From: Candidatus Gastranaerophilales bacterium | GTDB lineage: Bacteria > Cyanobacteriota > Vampirovibrionia > Gastranaerophilales > Gastranaerophilaceae | Length of the DNA stretch: 40,187 bases | Assembly: GCA_944322855.1 (NCBI GenBank) | Contig: CALUQG010000018.1 | Coordinates: 1 to 40,187, forward strand | Direction of reading: 5' to 3' | Part shown: positions 1 through 6,196 of the stretch, in pieces | Position numbering within the stretch: position 1 is the stretch's first letter | Layout: every line of letters starts with the position of its first letter | Program-made: the position numbers and the translations under genes | The notes under the pieces: model-generated | What the model was told of the DNA's origin: nothing | Database searches by the model: none | What the model saw: only the letters and a program-made list of their open reading frames with translations

Positions 1-334
1 ATGACATTTAGTCATTTCTCGTCGGCAGAGTGCCACTCACCCAAATTGTTATTTAATTGTCAAGTTTTTTTGTGCCGTTAATTTTTATACAGTTCACAGA
101 TACTTTTTATCTTGTTTTGTCTGACTTTATTTAAAACTTGCCGCCTGCAATTTTAAACTGAGCTCTTCTTTCTCCCGAAAAACTATACTTAATCGTTTTC
201 CTGAGAGTACTGTCATTCAAACAAAAATCCTGATTATCAATGCTAAAGGCAGATATTTGTTTTCAATTTGCCTCAGCAAAATTATTATACAACCAAAATT
301 TGTTTTAAACAAAATTTTTTGGCATAATTGAAGA
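1..334. other. Intergenic region upstream of gatD
   Basis: I see no coding sequence in this AT-rich stretch in either strand. Its only interpretable part is the right end, which carries a promoter for the following gene. The gene expected next to gatD in many bacteria, murT, is not here. Confidence 0.5.
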
Positions 335-335
335 A
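300..335 (+). promoter_or_regulatory. Promoter of gatD, probably giving a leaderless mRNA
   Basis: A -35-like TTGTTT (300-305) and a -10-like CATAAT (323-328) are separated by 17 bases. The ATG starts seven bases after the -10 box, about where transcription should begin, and no Shine-Dalgarno sequence fits in between. The boxes are seen; leaderless initiation is inferred. Confidence 0.5.
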
Positions 336-1075
336 TGAATAACAAAAATTTTACTTTAAATATTGCACATCTTTATCCCAAATTATTAAATATATACGGA
401 GATTGGGGCAATGTTTTAACCATAAAAAAACGCTGCGAATGGAGAAATATTGACATAAATATAACATCTATCGGTATAGGTGATGTTATTGATATAAAAA
501 AATATGACTTATATTTTCTTGGCGGCGGACAGGATCAGCAGCAAATAGCTGTTTCCAAAGAACTGCAAAAACACAAAAGTTCTCTTCAAGATGCCAGAGA
601 TGAGCATGCTGTTTTTCTGGCGATTTGCGGCGGATACCAGCTTTTAGGACATTTTTATCAGCCCCACAATGCTGAAAAACTCAAAGGTATTAGTTTACTT
701 GATGCCTACACAATTGCAGGTAACAAAAGGTTTATAGGAAATGTTACAGCAAAATGTTCATACACAATTCCTGACACTCTTGTAGGATTTGAAAATCACA
801 GCGGATTGACATATATTCAAGGTGAAACAGAAGCAATGGCAACCGTTACCACAGGTTACGGAAACAACGGCAAAGACAAAACAGAAGGTGCAAAATACAA
901 AAACGTTTTCGGCACATATTTGCACGGTTCTTTTTTACCCAAAAATCCTCAGTTTGCCGATTATTTGATTAAGCTTGCGCTCAAAAAAAGATACAAAGAT
1001 GATATAGCCCTTCAACCTCTGGAAGATTTCTTTGAAAATCAGGCCCATCAGGCTCTTATTAATAAGAAATACTGA
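335..1075 (+). CDS. gatD: Type 1 glutamine amidotransferase, lipid II isoglutaminyl synthase subunit GatD-like
   Basis: The protein (246 aa) is a class I glutamine amidotransferase of the CobB/CobQ-like type. GatD supplies ammonia from glutamine to MurT, and the pair amidates the D-glutamate of the lipid II stem peptide at the cytoplasmic face of the membrane. The nucleophile elbow AICGGYQLLG places the catalytic Cys at residue 98, and the His lies in GTYLHG at 197, close to the positions known for GatD. The early LYPKLLNIYGDWGN block and the GGGQDQQQ segment are also typical of GatD rather than of cobyric acid synthase. The length is normal. The usual partner gene murT is not adjacent, so the partner must lie outside the window. 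The start is probably read from a leaderless message. Confidence 0.85.
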   Translation: MNNKNFTLNIAHLYPKLLNIYGDWGNVLTIKKRCEWRNIDINITSIGIGDVIDIKKYDLYFLGGGQDQQQIAVSKELQKHKSSLQDARDEHAVFLAICGGYQLLGHFYQPHNAEKLKGISLLDAYTIAGNKRFIGNVTAKCSYTIPDTLVGFENHSGLTYIQGETEAMATVTTGYGNNGKDKTEGAKYKNVFGTYLHGSFLPKNPQFADYLIKLALKKRYKDDIALQPLEDFFENQAHQALINKKY

Positions 1076-1160
1076 TATTTATTAAGTATTGTATCAAATT
1101 TATATAAGTTTTATAACTTTTGATGCACTATCTAATACAAAAGTATAAAATAAGAGTAGT

Positions 1161-1403
1161 ATGGATATCGTCAGAAATTTAAGGGATTTATCTCTAAACG
1201 AGGATGAAAAGTTTTTTGCCGAAATCATAAAAGATGAATTCGGTCATGACAGTTGTGTGGAAAAAATCCGCAACAAGGATTTTTTGCGTATATATGCACG
1301 TCCTCTTCACGATTTTAATATTTACACGACAGCAATGCCTTCTGCAGAAGGGGTAAGACTTCTTGCATGGCGGCAGCCGGCAAGAAAATATATGCACCAA
1401 TAA
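1161..1403 (+). CDS. Small hypothetical protein
   Basis: An 80-residue ORF of unknown function with mixed charge, no signal peptide and no membrane segment. It contains two Cys-poor halves with no motif I recognise. A TATAAA box lies 11 bases before the ATG and a weak AGAG precedes the start, so expression from its own promoter is possible. It ends exactly at a strong hairpin terminator, which supports a real transcription unit. An ORF of similar size on the opposite strand overlaps it but has no ribosome binding site. Moderate confidence that it is coding; no function can be assigned. Confidence 0.5.
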   Translation: MDIVRNLRDLSLNEDEKFFAEIIKDEFGHDSCVEKIRNKDFLRIYARPLHDFNIYTTAMPSAEGVRLLAWRQPARKYMHQ

Positions 1404-1437
1404 AAAAACGCTTGTCTGTAAAAGATAAGCGTTTTTT
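1403..1437. terminator. Bidirectional rho-independent terminator
   Basis: An 11-bp perfect stem (AAAAAACGCTT with AAGCGTTTTTT) encloses a 13-base loop and ends in a T-run on either strand. It sits between the small + strand ORF and the convergent minus strand LysM gene and can serve both. Confidence 0.85.
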
Positions 1438-1456
1438 ATATCTATCTGTTTTGTAA

Positions 1457-2023
1457 TTAATCAAGTGGAATAACCAAAGATTGACCTATTGAAAGCTGGT
1501 TAGGATTTTTCATTCCATTAGCCTGCATAATTCTGGAAACCTTTGATGTATCATATTTTCCATAAAATCTGATAATGATACCTTCCAGAGTATCACCTGA
1601 TTTTACTGTATAATTTTCTGCTGCCGGAGCTTTAGCCTCTTCTACCGCTTGATCAGCAGGAATTATAGATAATTTTGCTTTAGCAGGTTTTACTCTTTTT
1701 ACCAGTTTTGGTGAATCAGGATTTGCATTACTGCTGACTAAATTAGAGGTAAAGCTCAACAAAGCTGTCATCAAAAACATACACAAAGCACCTGCAATAA
1801 ATCCTGTAACAAGATATACCCCGGGTGATTTTTCTTCTCTTTGATTTACTTTAAAATTCTGCCACAATACATCAAGTTCTTTTTCTTTTGCCGGTCTGAT
1901 ATAAACATCAGGAGTATTTTCATCACGTTTGAATGAAGTATGACCTGATTTGGCTTTCAATTCTTCCAACAGAACCATTTTTTCTTTTGACAAATTAGAT
2001 CTGTATAATGTTGAACTTTTCAT
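1457..2023 (-). CDS. Single-pass membrane protein with C-terminal LysM domain
   Basis: The 188-aa protein has a charged cytoplasmic N-terminal part of about 68 residues, one transmembrane helix (about 69-91), an Ala/Lys/Pro-rich linker and a C-terminal LysM domain (about 138-188) that begins YTVKSGDTLEGI and ends in SIGQSLVIPLD. LysM domains bind N-acetylglucosamine-containing glycans, so the protein probably anchors to peptidoglycan outside the cytoplasmic membrane. A GAGG ribosome binding site lies five bases before the ATG. It is a single-gene unit between a terminator and an AT-rich gap. No catalytic domain is attached, so a structural or scaffolding role is inferred. The LysM call is firm; the precise role is unknown. 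Confidence 0.85.
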   Translation of the reverse strand: MKSSTLYRSNLSKEKMVLLEELKAKSGHTSFKRDENTPDVYIRPAKEKELDVLWQNFKVNQREEKSPGVYLVTGFIAGALCMFLMTALLSFTSNLVSSNANPDSPKLVKRVKPAKAKLSIIPADQAVEEAKAPAAENYTVKSGDTLEGIIIRFYGKYDTSKVSRIMQANGMKNPNQLSIGQSLVIPLD

Positions 2024-2228
2024 GTTACCTCACTAATTCCTTTATACATTAATATTAATCAGCTAATGATTTGAAAGTCAAGAAATATAGCATAATGTAT
2101 TACATTCCTCAATATTTTTTATATTCAATTTCAGAACTTAATGATAAAAAACTCATGAAAAAAAATTTTGCTAGTATCATAGGCTAAAATTTTATCAATA
2201 ATGGCTTAAACCAAAAGAATATATTTTT

Positions 2229-2708
2229 CTAAAGGTATTTTTGCTGCAACAGTTTTTTAAAAGCTCGCGCATTGATTGCTTCAGGTTCTATTTCAAGCAG
2301 TTTGTTTAAGTAATCCAGTGCAATTTGATAATTTCCAAGTTTTTTATGAGCAGCAGCCATGGCAAAAAGTGTATCTATAAATTTTTCATCCAACTCCAGA
2401 GCTTTTTCCAAATCTTTGACCGCCTGATTTATATCAGGATTTTTTATATCTTTTCTCGATAAAATAATTTTGGCTCTGTTGTAATAAGCATCGGTCATTT
2501 TTTCATTAAGCTGAATTGCTTTTGTATAATCAAGCATAGCTTCATCAAAATGTTCAAGTGCGTGATGAGCAACTGCTCTGTAGAAAAAAGGGATTTCCCA
2601 ATCATTTTTGAGTTCCACAGCTTTGTTTAATTTTGCAAGTGCGTCACGGAACTTTCCTTGATGTATATCGGCGATTGCATTATCTAAAAACTCTTTACAT
2701 TCAGTCAT
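2229..2708 (-). CDS. TPR repeat protein
   Basis: A soluble protein of about 159 residues made almost entirely of tetratricopeptide repeats, with the typical pattern of a Trp/Tyr-rich first helix and Ala-rich second helix repeated about four times (for example YRAVAHHALEHFDEAMLDYT). TPRs are protein-protein interaction scaffolds; no enzymatic domain is present. An in-frame ATG lies 15 bases further upstream, but I choose the internal Met because AGG sits seven bases before it and because the start then overlaps the acpS stop codon by translational coupling. It is the last gene of an ABC ATPase - acpS - TPR operon. The partner is unknown. Confidence 0.8.
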   Translation of the reverse strand: MTECKEFLDNAIADIHQGKFRDALAKLNKAVELKNDWEIPFFYRAVAHHALEHFDEAMLDYTKAIQLNEKMTDAYYNRAKIILSRKDIKNPDINQAVKDLEKALELDEKFIDTLFAMAAAHKKLGNYQIALDYLNKLLEIEPEAINARAFKKLLQQKYL

Positions 2709-3066
2709 TTTCAGCCTCATCATTTAGTACAACAAAAGCAATGGCTTTTTCTCTGTCGTGTGAAAGTGAAACAGAGATATCAAAGTTTTTTTCGCAGTTA
2801 TGTAATTTTATATAAGGCGAGCCATTCTCATTTTTCAAAACTTCTATTTCATTCAAAGACAGCGTTTTGGGATATACATTACTCATTGCTTTTATAACTG
2901 CTTCTTTTGCACAAAATCTCGCAGCCAGATGTTTTGCAGGGAATTTTTTTGCAAGGCAGTATTCCAGTTCTTTTTCTGTATAAACTCTTTTTAAAAAACC
3001 TTCATTTATATCAGGAGTTTTGTCAGTAAACCTTGAAATGCTTTCTATATCAACACCTATTTGCAA
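2701..3066 (-). CDS. acpS: Holo-[acyl-carrier-protein] synthase
   Basis: AcpS transfers 4'-phosphopantetheine from CoA to a serine of the acyl carrier protein, which activates fatty acid synthesis in the cytoplasm. The motif IGVDIESISRF near the N-terminus carries the Mg-binding Asp, and FCAKEAVIKA carries the second metal-binding Glu and the substrate-binding Lys. The length (about 121 aa) is normal for the family. No ATG fits the N-terminus. A TTG preceded by GAGAGGGA at a spacing of six bases gives a protein starting (M)QIGVDIE, as in other AcpS proteins, so I use it rather than a TTG 15 bases upstream. It lies 28 bases downstream of the ABC ATPase gene and overlaps the TPR gene. Confidence 0.92.
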   Translation of the reverse strand: MQIGVDIESISRFTDKTPDINEGFLKRVYTEKELEYCLAKKFPAKHLAARFCAKEAVIKAMSNVYPKTLSLNEIEVLKNENGSPYIKLHNCEKNFDISVSLSHDREKAIAFVVLNDEAEND

Positions 3067-3093
3067 AATGTTCCCTCTCAAACGTTTTTCATA

Positions 3094-3900
3094 TCATATT
3101 TTAATAATATATCGTTCTGCTTGTTTTTGTAAATCAAGTTTTATTTCAAAGATTTCGGACAGGTTTTTAGAATTCAGGATATCTTCTTTTCTTCCCTGTT
3201 TATAAATCGTCTGGTTGTACATTAATGCGACATGGGTGATTTCGGGGAAAATTTCTTCTATATTATGAGTTACAAGAATAACAGGAACATGTTTTGCGAG
3301 TTTTCTCAAGATTTTCATAAAGCCATACTGTGCTTTTATATCCAAACCTGTTGTCGGTTCATCGAGAATAAAGGCTTCAGGATTGTGAACAAGTGAACGT
3401 CCGATGACACATCTTCTGAGCTGTCCTGTACTCATTTCACAAACTTTTTTGTTTGAAATATCAGTTATTCCCAAAAACTCCAGAACATTTTGTGCTTCTT
3501 TATATTGTGCATCAGTGTATTTTTGGAACTTGTATACACCAAGAGAACTGTGATATCCGCTCAAAACGACTTCTAGTGCCGTTTCTTGTCCTGCATTGCC
3601 AGAAAATTGATTGTGCAGGTTATTTGTAATTATTCCCAATTTTTTTTTGAGTTCAAAAATATCCCATCTGTCTTTTGAAAACAGTTCTTTTTTGAACGGA
3701 TAAGCTGTATTTGGATATAAATCATTTGAGAAAAGTTTCATCAATGTAGATTTTCCGCTGCCGTTTGCTCCGAGTATAACCCAGTTTTCATTCGCATGTA
3801 CTTTTAGATTTATATTTTTTAAGACTGTAGTCATGCCGTAATTTACATACACATTCTCAAAATCTATAATACAATCACGATTGCGCTGTTGTTCAAACAT
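3094..3900 (-). CDS. ABC transporter ATP-binding protein, ModF/YlmA-like
   Basis: A single ATP-binding cassette of 268 aa. Walker A GANGSGKST is at 44-52, the signature is MSTGQLRR, Walker B is AFILDEPTTGLD, and the switch His lies in VTHNIEEI. The overall pattern, with VILGANGSGKSTLMK followed by the long pre-signature region, resembles the YlmA/ModF group, whose members are often found without a permease. None is encoded nearby, so the transported substrate, if any, cannot be told. It heads the operon that continues into acpS and the TPR gene. A weak GGAA precedes the ATG. The ATPase call is certain; a transport role is only assumed from the family. Confidence 0.85.
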   Translation of the reverse strand: MFEQQRNRDCIIDFENVYVNYGMTTVLKNINLKVHANENWVILGANGSGKSTLMKLFSNDLYPNTAYPFKKELFSKDRWDIFELKKKLGIITNNLHNQFSGNAGQETALEVVLSGYHSSLGVYKFQKYTDAQYKEAQNVLEFLGITDISNKKVCEMSTGQLRRCVIGRSLVHNPEAFILDEPTTGLDIKAQYGFMKILRKLAKHVPVILVTHNIEEIFPEITHVALMYNQTIYKQGRKEDILNSKNLSEIFEIKLDLQKQAERYIIKI

Positions 3901-4146
3901 ATATTGTTCCGCTGTTTATATTAAAAATAGTTCATTTGTAATATTACAATAAAAATATATAGTAATTTCATCTTTAAATGAAAAATTTCATATAATATAT
4001 AAGCATCCTGTTATCCTTAAAGCGCAATTTGAGAGTGATTACTTTAGTCCGGTGTGTTTAGTATCTTAGATTTTAGGGTGAAGATAATGATTTTTATTTC
4101 TTTGATACTTTTCTTTCTTTGTTTTGCGTGTGCAAATATAAGTTCA

Positions 4147-4240
4147 CTATTTACTAATCAAAATGAAGAATATAAATAAAAGAAATATCGTGAAGCCATT
4201 TTGCACGTTTCATCTCAGCTCAACGGCAAAAGAAGGCAAA
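4147..4240 (+). repeat. Dispersed intergenic repeat, copy 1
   Basis: This 94-base segment recurs in inverted orientation at 12450-12543. The copies share CTATTTACTAATCAAAAT, then ATAAATAAAAGAAAT, CCATTTTGCACGTTT and AGCTCAACGGCAAAA in the same order; overall identity is about 80% by eye. Weaker similarity continues for about 50 bases on the left side. Neither copy lies in a gene. Confidence 0.75.
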
Positions 4241-4284
4241 GTATTCCAAAAGAAAGAAATATACGCTACCAAAAAACACTGTCA

Positions 4285-4351
4285 ATTTTCAGTATATAAT
4301 TTTGCACCCACTTCACTAACGTTTTTGTCTGTCAAAATTTATACTGAAAAT
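4285..4351. repeat. Long imperfect inverted repeat (hairpin)
   Basis: The arm 4285-4304 (starts ATTTTCAGTATA) pairs with 4333-4351 (ends TATACTGAAAAT) over 19 bp with a single bulged T, around a 28-base loop. It has no terminal T-run typical of a terminator. It could be a folded RNA or the remnant of a mobile element. Confidence 0.6.
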
Positions 4352-4411
4352 AAAAACTGTTTAATAAAGGTAACACGGCTTTGCTGTTGTACAAAAATTA
4401 GTGATTCTTAC

Positions 4412-4686
4412 AAAATAAAAAGGCTCAGCTAAGCTGAGCCGTCGGAATGAAAATTTCTTTTGCATTCCTCGCCATAGTGAAGTGTGTGAAGTGTGTGAAG
4501 TAAATAAGTAAATGAAGTAAGTAGTAAGTTTTTGTTAAGTCTTTTCTGTATCTTTCTGATACTTTGTTTTCTCTTTTTCTCTAATATCAATTTATGTGGT
4601 GGTTTAACCGTTTTCATTTAACCTGTACAGTTAACTGAAACGTGTCTTTGTTTTATCTTTTCTCTGCTCTGTTTTATATCTCTCGT
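4412..4686 (-). ncRNA. Candidate small RNA, copy A of a two-member family
   Basis: The minus strand reads, in order: 5' box ACGAGAGATA (4686-4677), an A/G-rich stretch, a low-structure tract with TTACTTATTTACTT and CACACTT repeats, CGAG, a hairpin GGAATG...CATTCC, GACGG, and a terminator stem GGCTCAGC/GCTGAGCC (4422-4440) followed by TTTTTATTTT. The same order is found at 32309-32481. The length is about 275 bases. The 62-codon ORF inside it is not conserved in the other copy, so I treat it as non-coding. Its function is unknown. Confidence 0.65.
4422..4440. terminator. Terminator of candidate small RNA A
   Basis: An 8-bp perfect stem with a 3-base loop (GGCTCAGC TTA GCTGAGCC on the minus strand) is followed on the minus strand by a T-rich run. 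It is a classic rho-independent terminator for transcription on the minus strand. Confidence 0.9.
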
Positions 4687-4721
4687 ACTTATATAAAAAA
4701 TTTTCTTTCAAGAAAATTGCC
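4687..4721 (-). promoter_or_regulatory. Promoter region of candidate small RNA A
   Basis: On the minus strand GGCAATT begins exactly 35 bases before the ACGAGAGATA box, with a TATATA-type -10 in between. The copy at 32274-32308 has the same GGCAATT at the same distance and the same kind of -10. The -35 element does not resemble TTGACA. Confidence 0.55.
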
Positions 4722-4790
4722 ATATTTAAGTCATAAAAAGTATATATCTGTAACATAACTTAACATAAGCACTGCAGCATTTTTATTAAT

Positions 4791-5456
4791 CTATTTTTTT
4801 AAAAGTCTCAAAACCTTGTCAAACAAGGCATTAAATACAGTTTTATATCTGGCGCATTCGGGGTCTAAAAGATATAATCGGCCGTTTTTAGATATACCGA
4901 TTTGATGAGTATCGTAATCAAAAAAATCATATGCTTTGTATCCGGCAGATTTTATCATATCTTTTACGGTATCAACCCAGTACACAGGCATATCATGCTG
5001 AAATAGTTTTTCTTCAACATAAAAATGTGTTTTGCGGCTTTTGCCATGCAAATAGACAGGTACATCAAAAATTTCAATCGGTCTGTTCAGCGGAAAATGG
5101 TTTCCGTTGGTGAGTTTTATCACTTTACCGTCTGCGGTATCAAAGACCATCGCACTTGTGCCATAGCCGCTGAGTTTTGTAACTTTGCGTTTTAGTATTT
5201 TATTTGTGTCTTTTTTTCGTGACAAATCTTTGATAAACCTCGAGACTATGTCCTTTTCACCTGCCAGCCCACATTTGAGTTCTTTTGTTTCTATTGTATC
5301 CAAAAGGGCTTGTTTTAGAGTAACAGGTCTGGAATAAGTAATCAGAAGCACACCTGTATTTGTTTTATCAAGAACAGGTGCGCATTTTCTATTATATTTT
5401 TTGTTTTTTTCTATAATTTTTTGAGGATTGAGATTTGTTATATTTTGAATTTTCAT
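4791..5456 (-). CDS. Protein kinase-like (APH/Hop fold) protein, lineage-specific
   Basis: A 221-aa protein that looks like a minimal protein-kinase fold. A Gly-rich turn (SGYGTSAMVF, 96-105) is followed by KVIKLT (Lys 114) at the place of the ATP-binding lysine. A hinge-like HFYVEEKLF is at 144-152, then DTHQIGISKNGRLYLLDPE (182-200), in which His 184 and Asp 198 sit where the catalytic-loop and metal-binding residues of kinases fall. The helix between them is short and the usual catalytic-loop Asp is not obvious, so it may be a pseudokinase or a small-molecule kinase relative. No Shine-Dalgarno sequence is seen; a TATAAA box lies about 13 bases before the ATG. It stands alone. The fold assignment is by eye and tentative. 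Confidence 0.55.
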   Translation of the reverse strand: MKIQNITNLNPQKIIEKNKKYNRKCAPVLDKTNTGVLLITYSRPVTLKQALLDTIETKELKCGLAGEKDIVSRFIKDLSRKKDTNKILKRKVTKLSGYGTSAMVFDTADGKVIKLTNGNHFPLNRPIEIFDVPVYLHGKSRKTHFYVEEKLFQHDMPVYWVDTVKDMIKSAGYKAYDFFDYDTHQIGISKNGRLYLLDPECARYKTVFNALFDKVLRLLKK

Positions 5457-5585
5457 ATTACAAAAAATTTATATATATTTTCTACAACAAATTATAAACA
5501 CCTGAAAACAAAAAATTGCTATTTTTATATCCAAAACAGAATATTTCATATAAAATTATAGAGTACAAAACAAATAGAGGGAAAA

Positions 5586-6185
5586 ATGTTACAGGTAATT
5601 TTAGCAATAGTATTAGGTTATATTATAGGTTCAATTCCGACAGGATATCTTATAGTGAAAGCCAAAACCGGACAGGATATAAGAAAAGTGGGTTCAGGTT
5701 CAACCGGAGCTACAAACGTAAAAAGAGTTTTGGGCAAAAAATGGTTTTTTATTGTAATGATACTTGATGCAATTAAAGGTGCATTGCCTGTTGTTGCTGC
5801 TATTTTATTTCTTCATGCTTATTCAAAATACGGCATAACACCTGTTGCTGCGGCTGTTGCTGTTTTGTTAGGTCACAGCAAATCAATATTTTTAGGGTTT
5901 ACGGGTGGAAAGTCCGTTGCCTCAGGAGTAGGAACAATTCTGGCTCTCAACCCTCTTGTCGGATTATGTGTTGCCGTAATCTGGGGAATAATCACCTGGA
6001 TATCAAAATATGTTTCTCTTGGCTCCATAATTGCTCTTGCAGTTTCTCCTTTTATTATGTGGGCATTTAAACAGCCTGCCGGATACATTGCATATTGTGC
6101 TTTAGGTGCTGTTTACATAATATGGCTGCACAGAGAAAACATAAAACGTCTTATCAAAGGCGAAGAAAACAAAGTCAGACAGTAG
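5586..6185 (+). CDS. plsY: Acyl-phosphate:glycerol-3-phosphate acyltransferase
   Basis: PlsY transfers an acyl group from acyl-phosphate to glycerol-3-phosphate, the first step of phospholipid synthesis, in the cytoplasmic membrane. The 199-aa protein is highly hydrophobic with about five membrane segments. It carries the family's three conserved loops: IGSIPTGYLI followed by GSGSTGATNVKR, then GHSKSIFLGFTGGKSVASG, and the C-terminal loop near WLHRENIKRL. The start has a GAGGG ribosome binding site six bases upstream. The malic enzyme gene follows after 11 bases, so the two are probably co-transcribed. The alternative frame overlapping the 5' end is a shadow. Confidence 0.95.
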   Translation: MLQVILAIVLGYIIGSIPTGYLIVKAKTGQDIRKVGSGSTGATNVKRVLGKKWFFIVMILDAIKGALPVVAAILFLHAYSKYGITPVAAAVAVLLGHSKSIFLGFTGGKSVASGVGTILALNPLVGLCVAVIWGIITWISKYVSLGSIIALAVSPFIMWAFKQPAGYIAYCALGAVYIIWLHRENIKRLIKGEENKVRQ

Positions 6186-6196
6186 GGTAAAAAGCT

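Larger units (their letters stand above)
3901..4411. other. Gene-free region with a dispersed repeat and a long hairpin
   Basis: No convincing gene is present. An open frame on the + strand near 4163-4432 runs through the repeat, the hairpin and the small RNA terminator, and has no ribosome binding site. The region holds one copy of a dispersed repeat (4147-4240) and a 19-bp inverted repeat (4285-4351). Confidence 0.6.

Noticed and set aside
4163-4432. An 89-codon ORF on the + strand
   Set aside because: It runs through the dispersed repeat, the 19-bp hairpin and the small RNA terminator, and has no ribosome binding site or protein-like pattern.
4429-4617. A 62-codon ORF on the minus strand inside candidate small RNA A
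   Set aside because: The second copy of the element has no corresponding reading frame, and the conservation is in RNA-type features, not codons.
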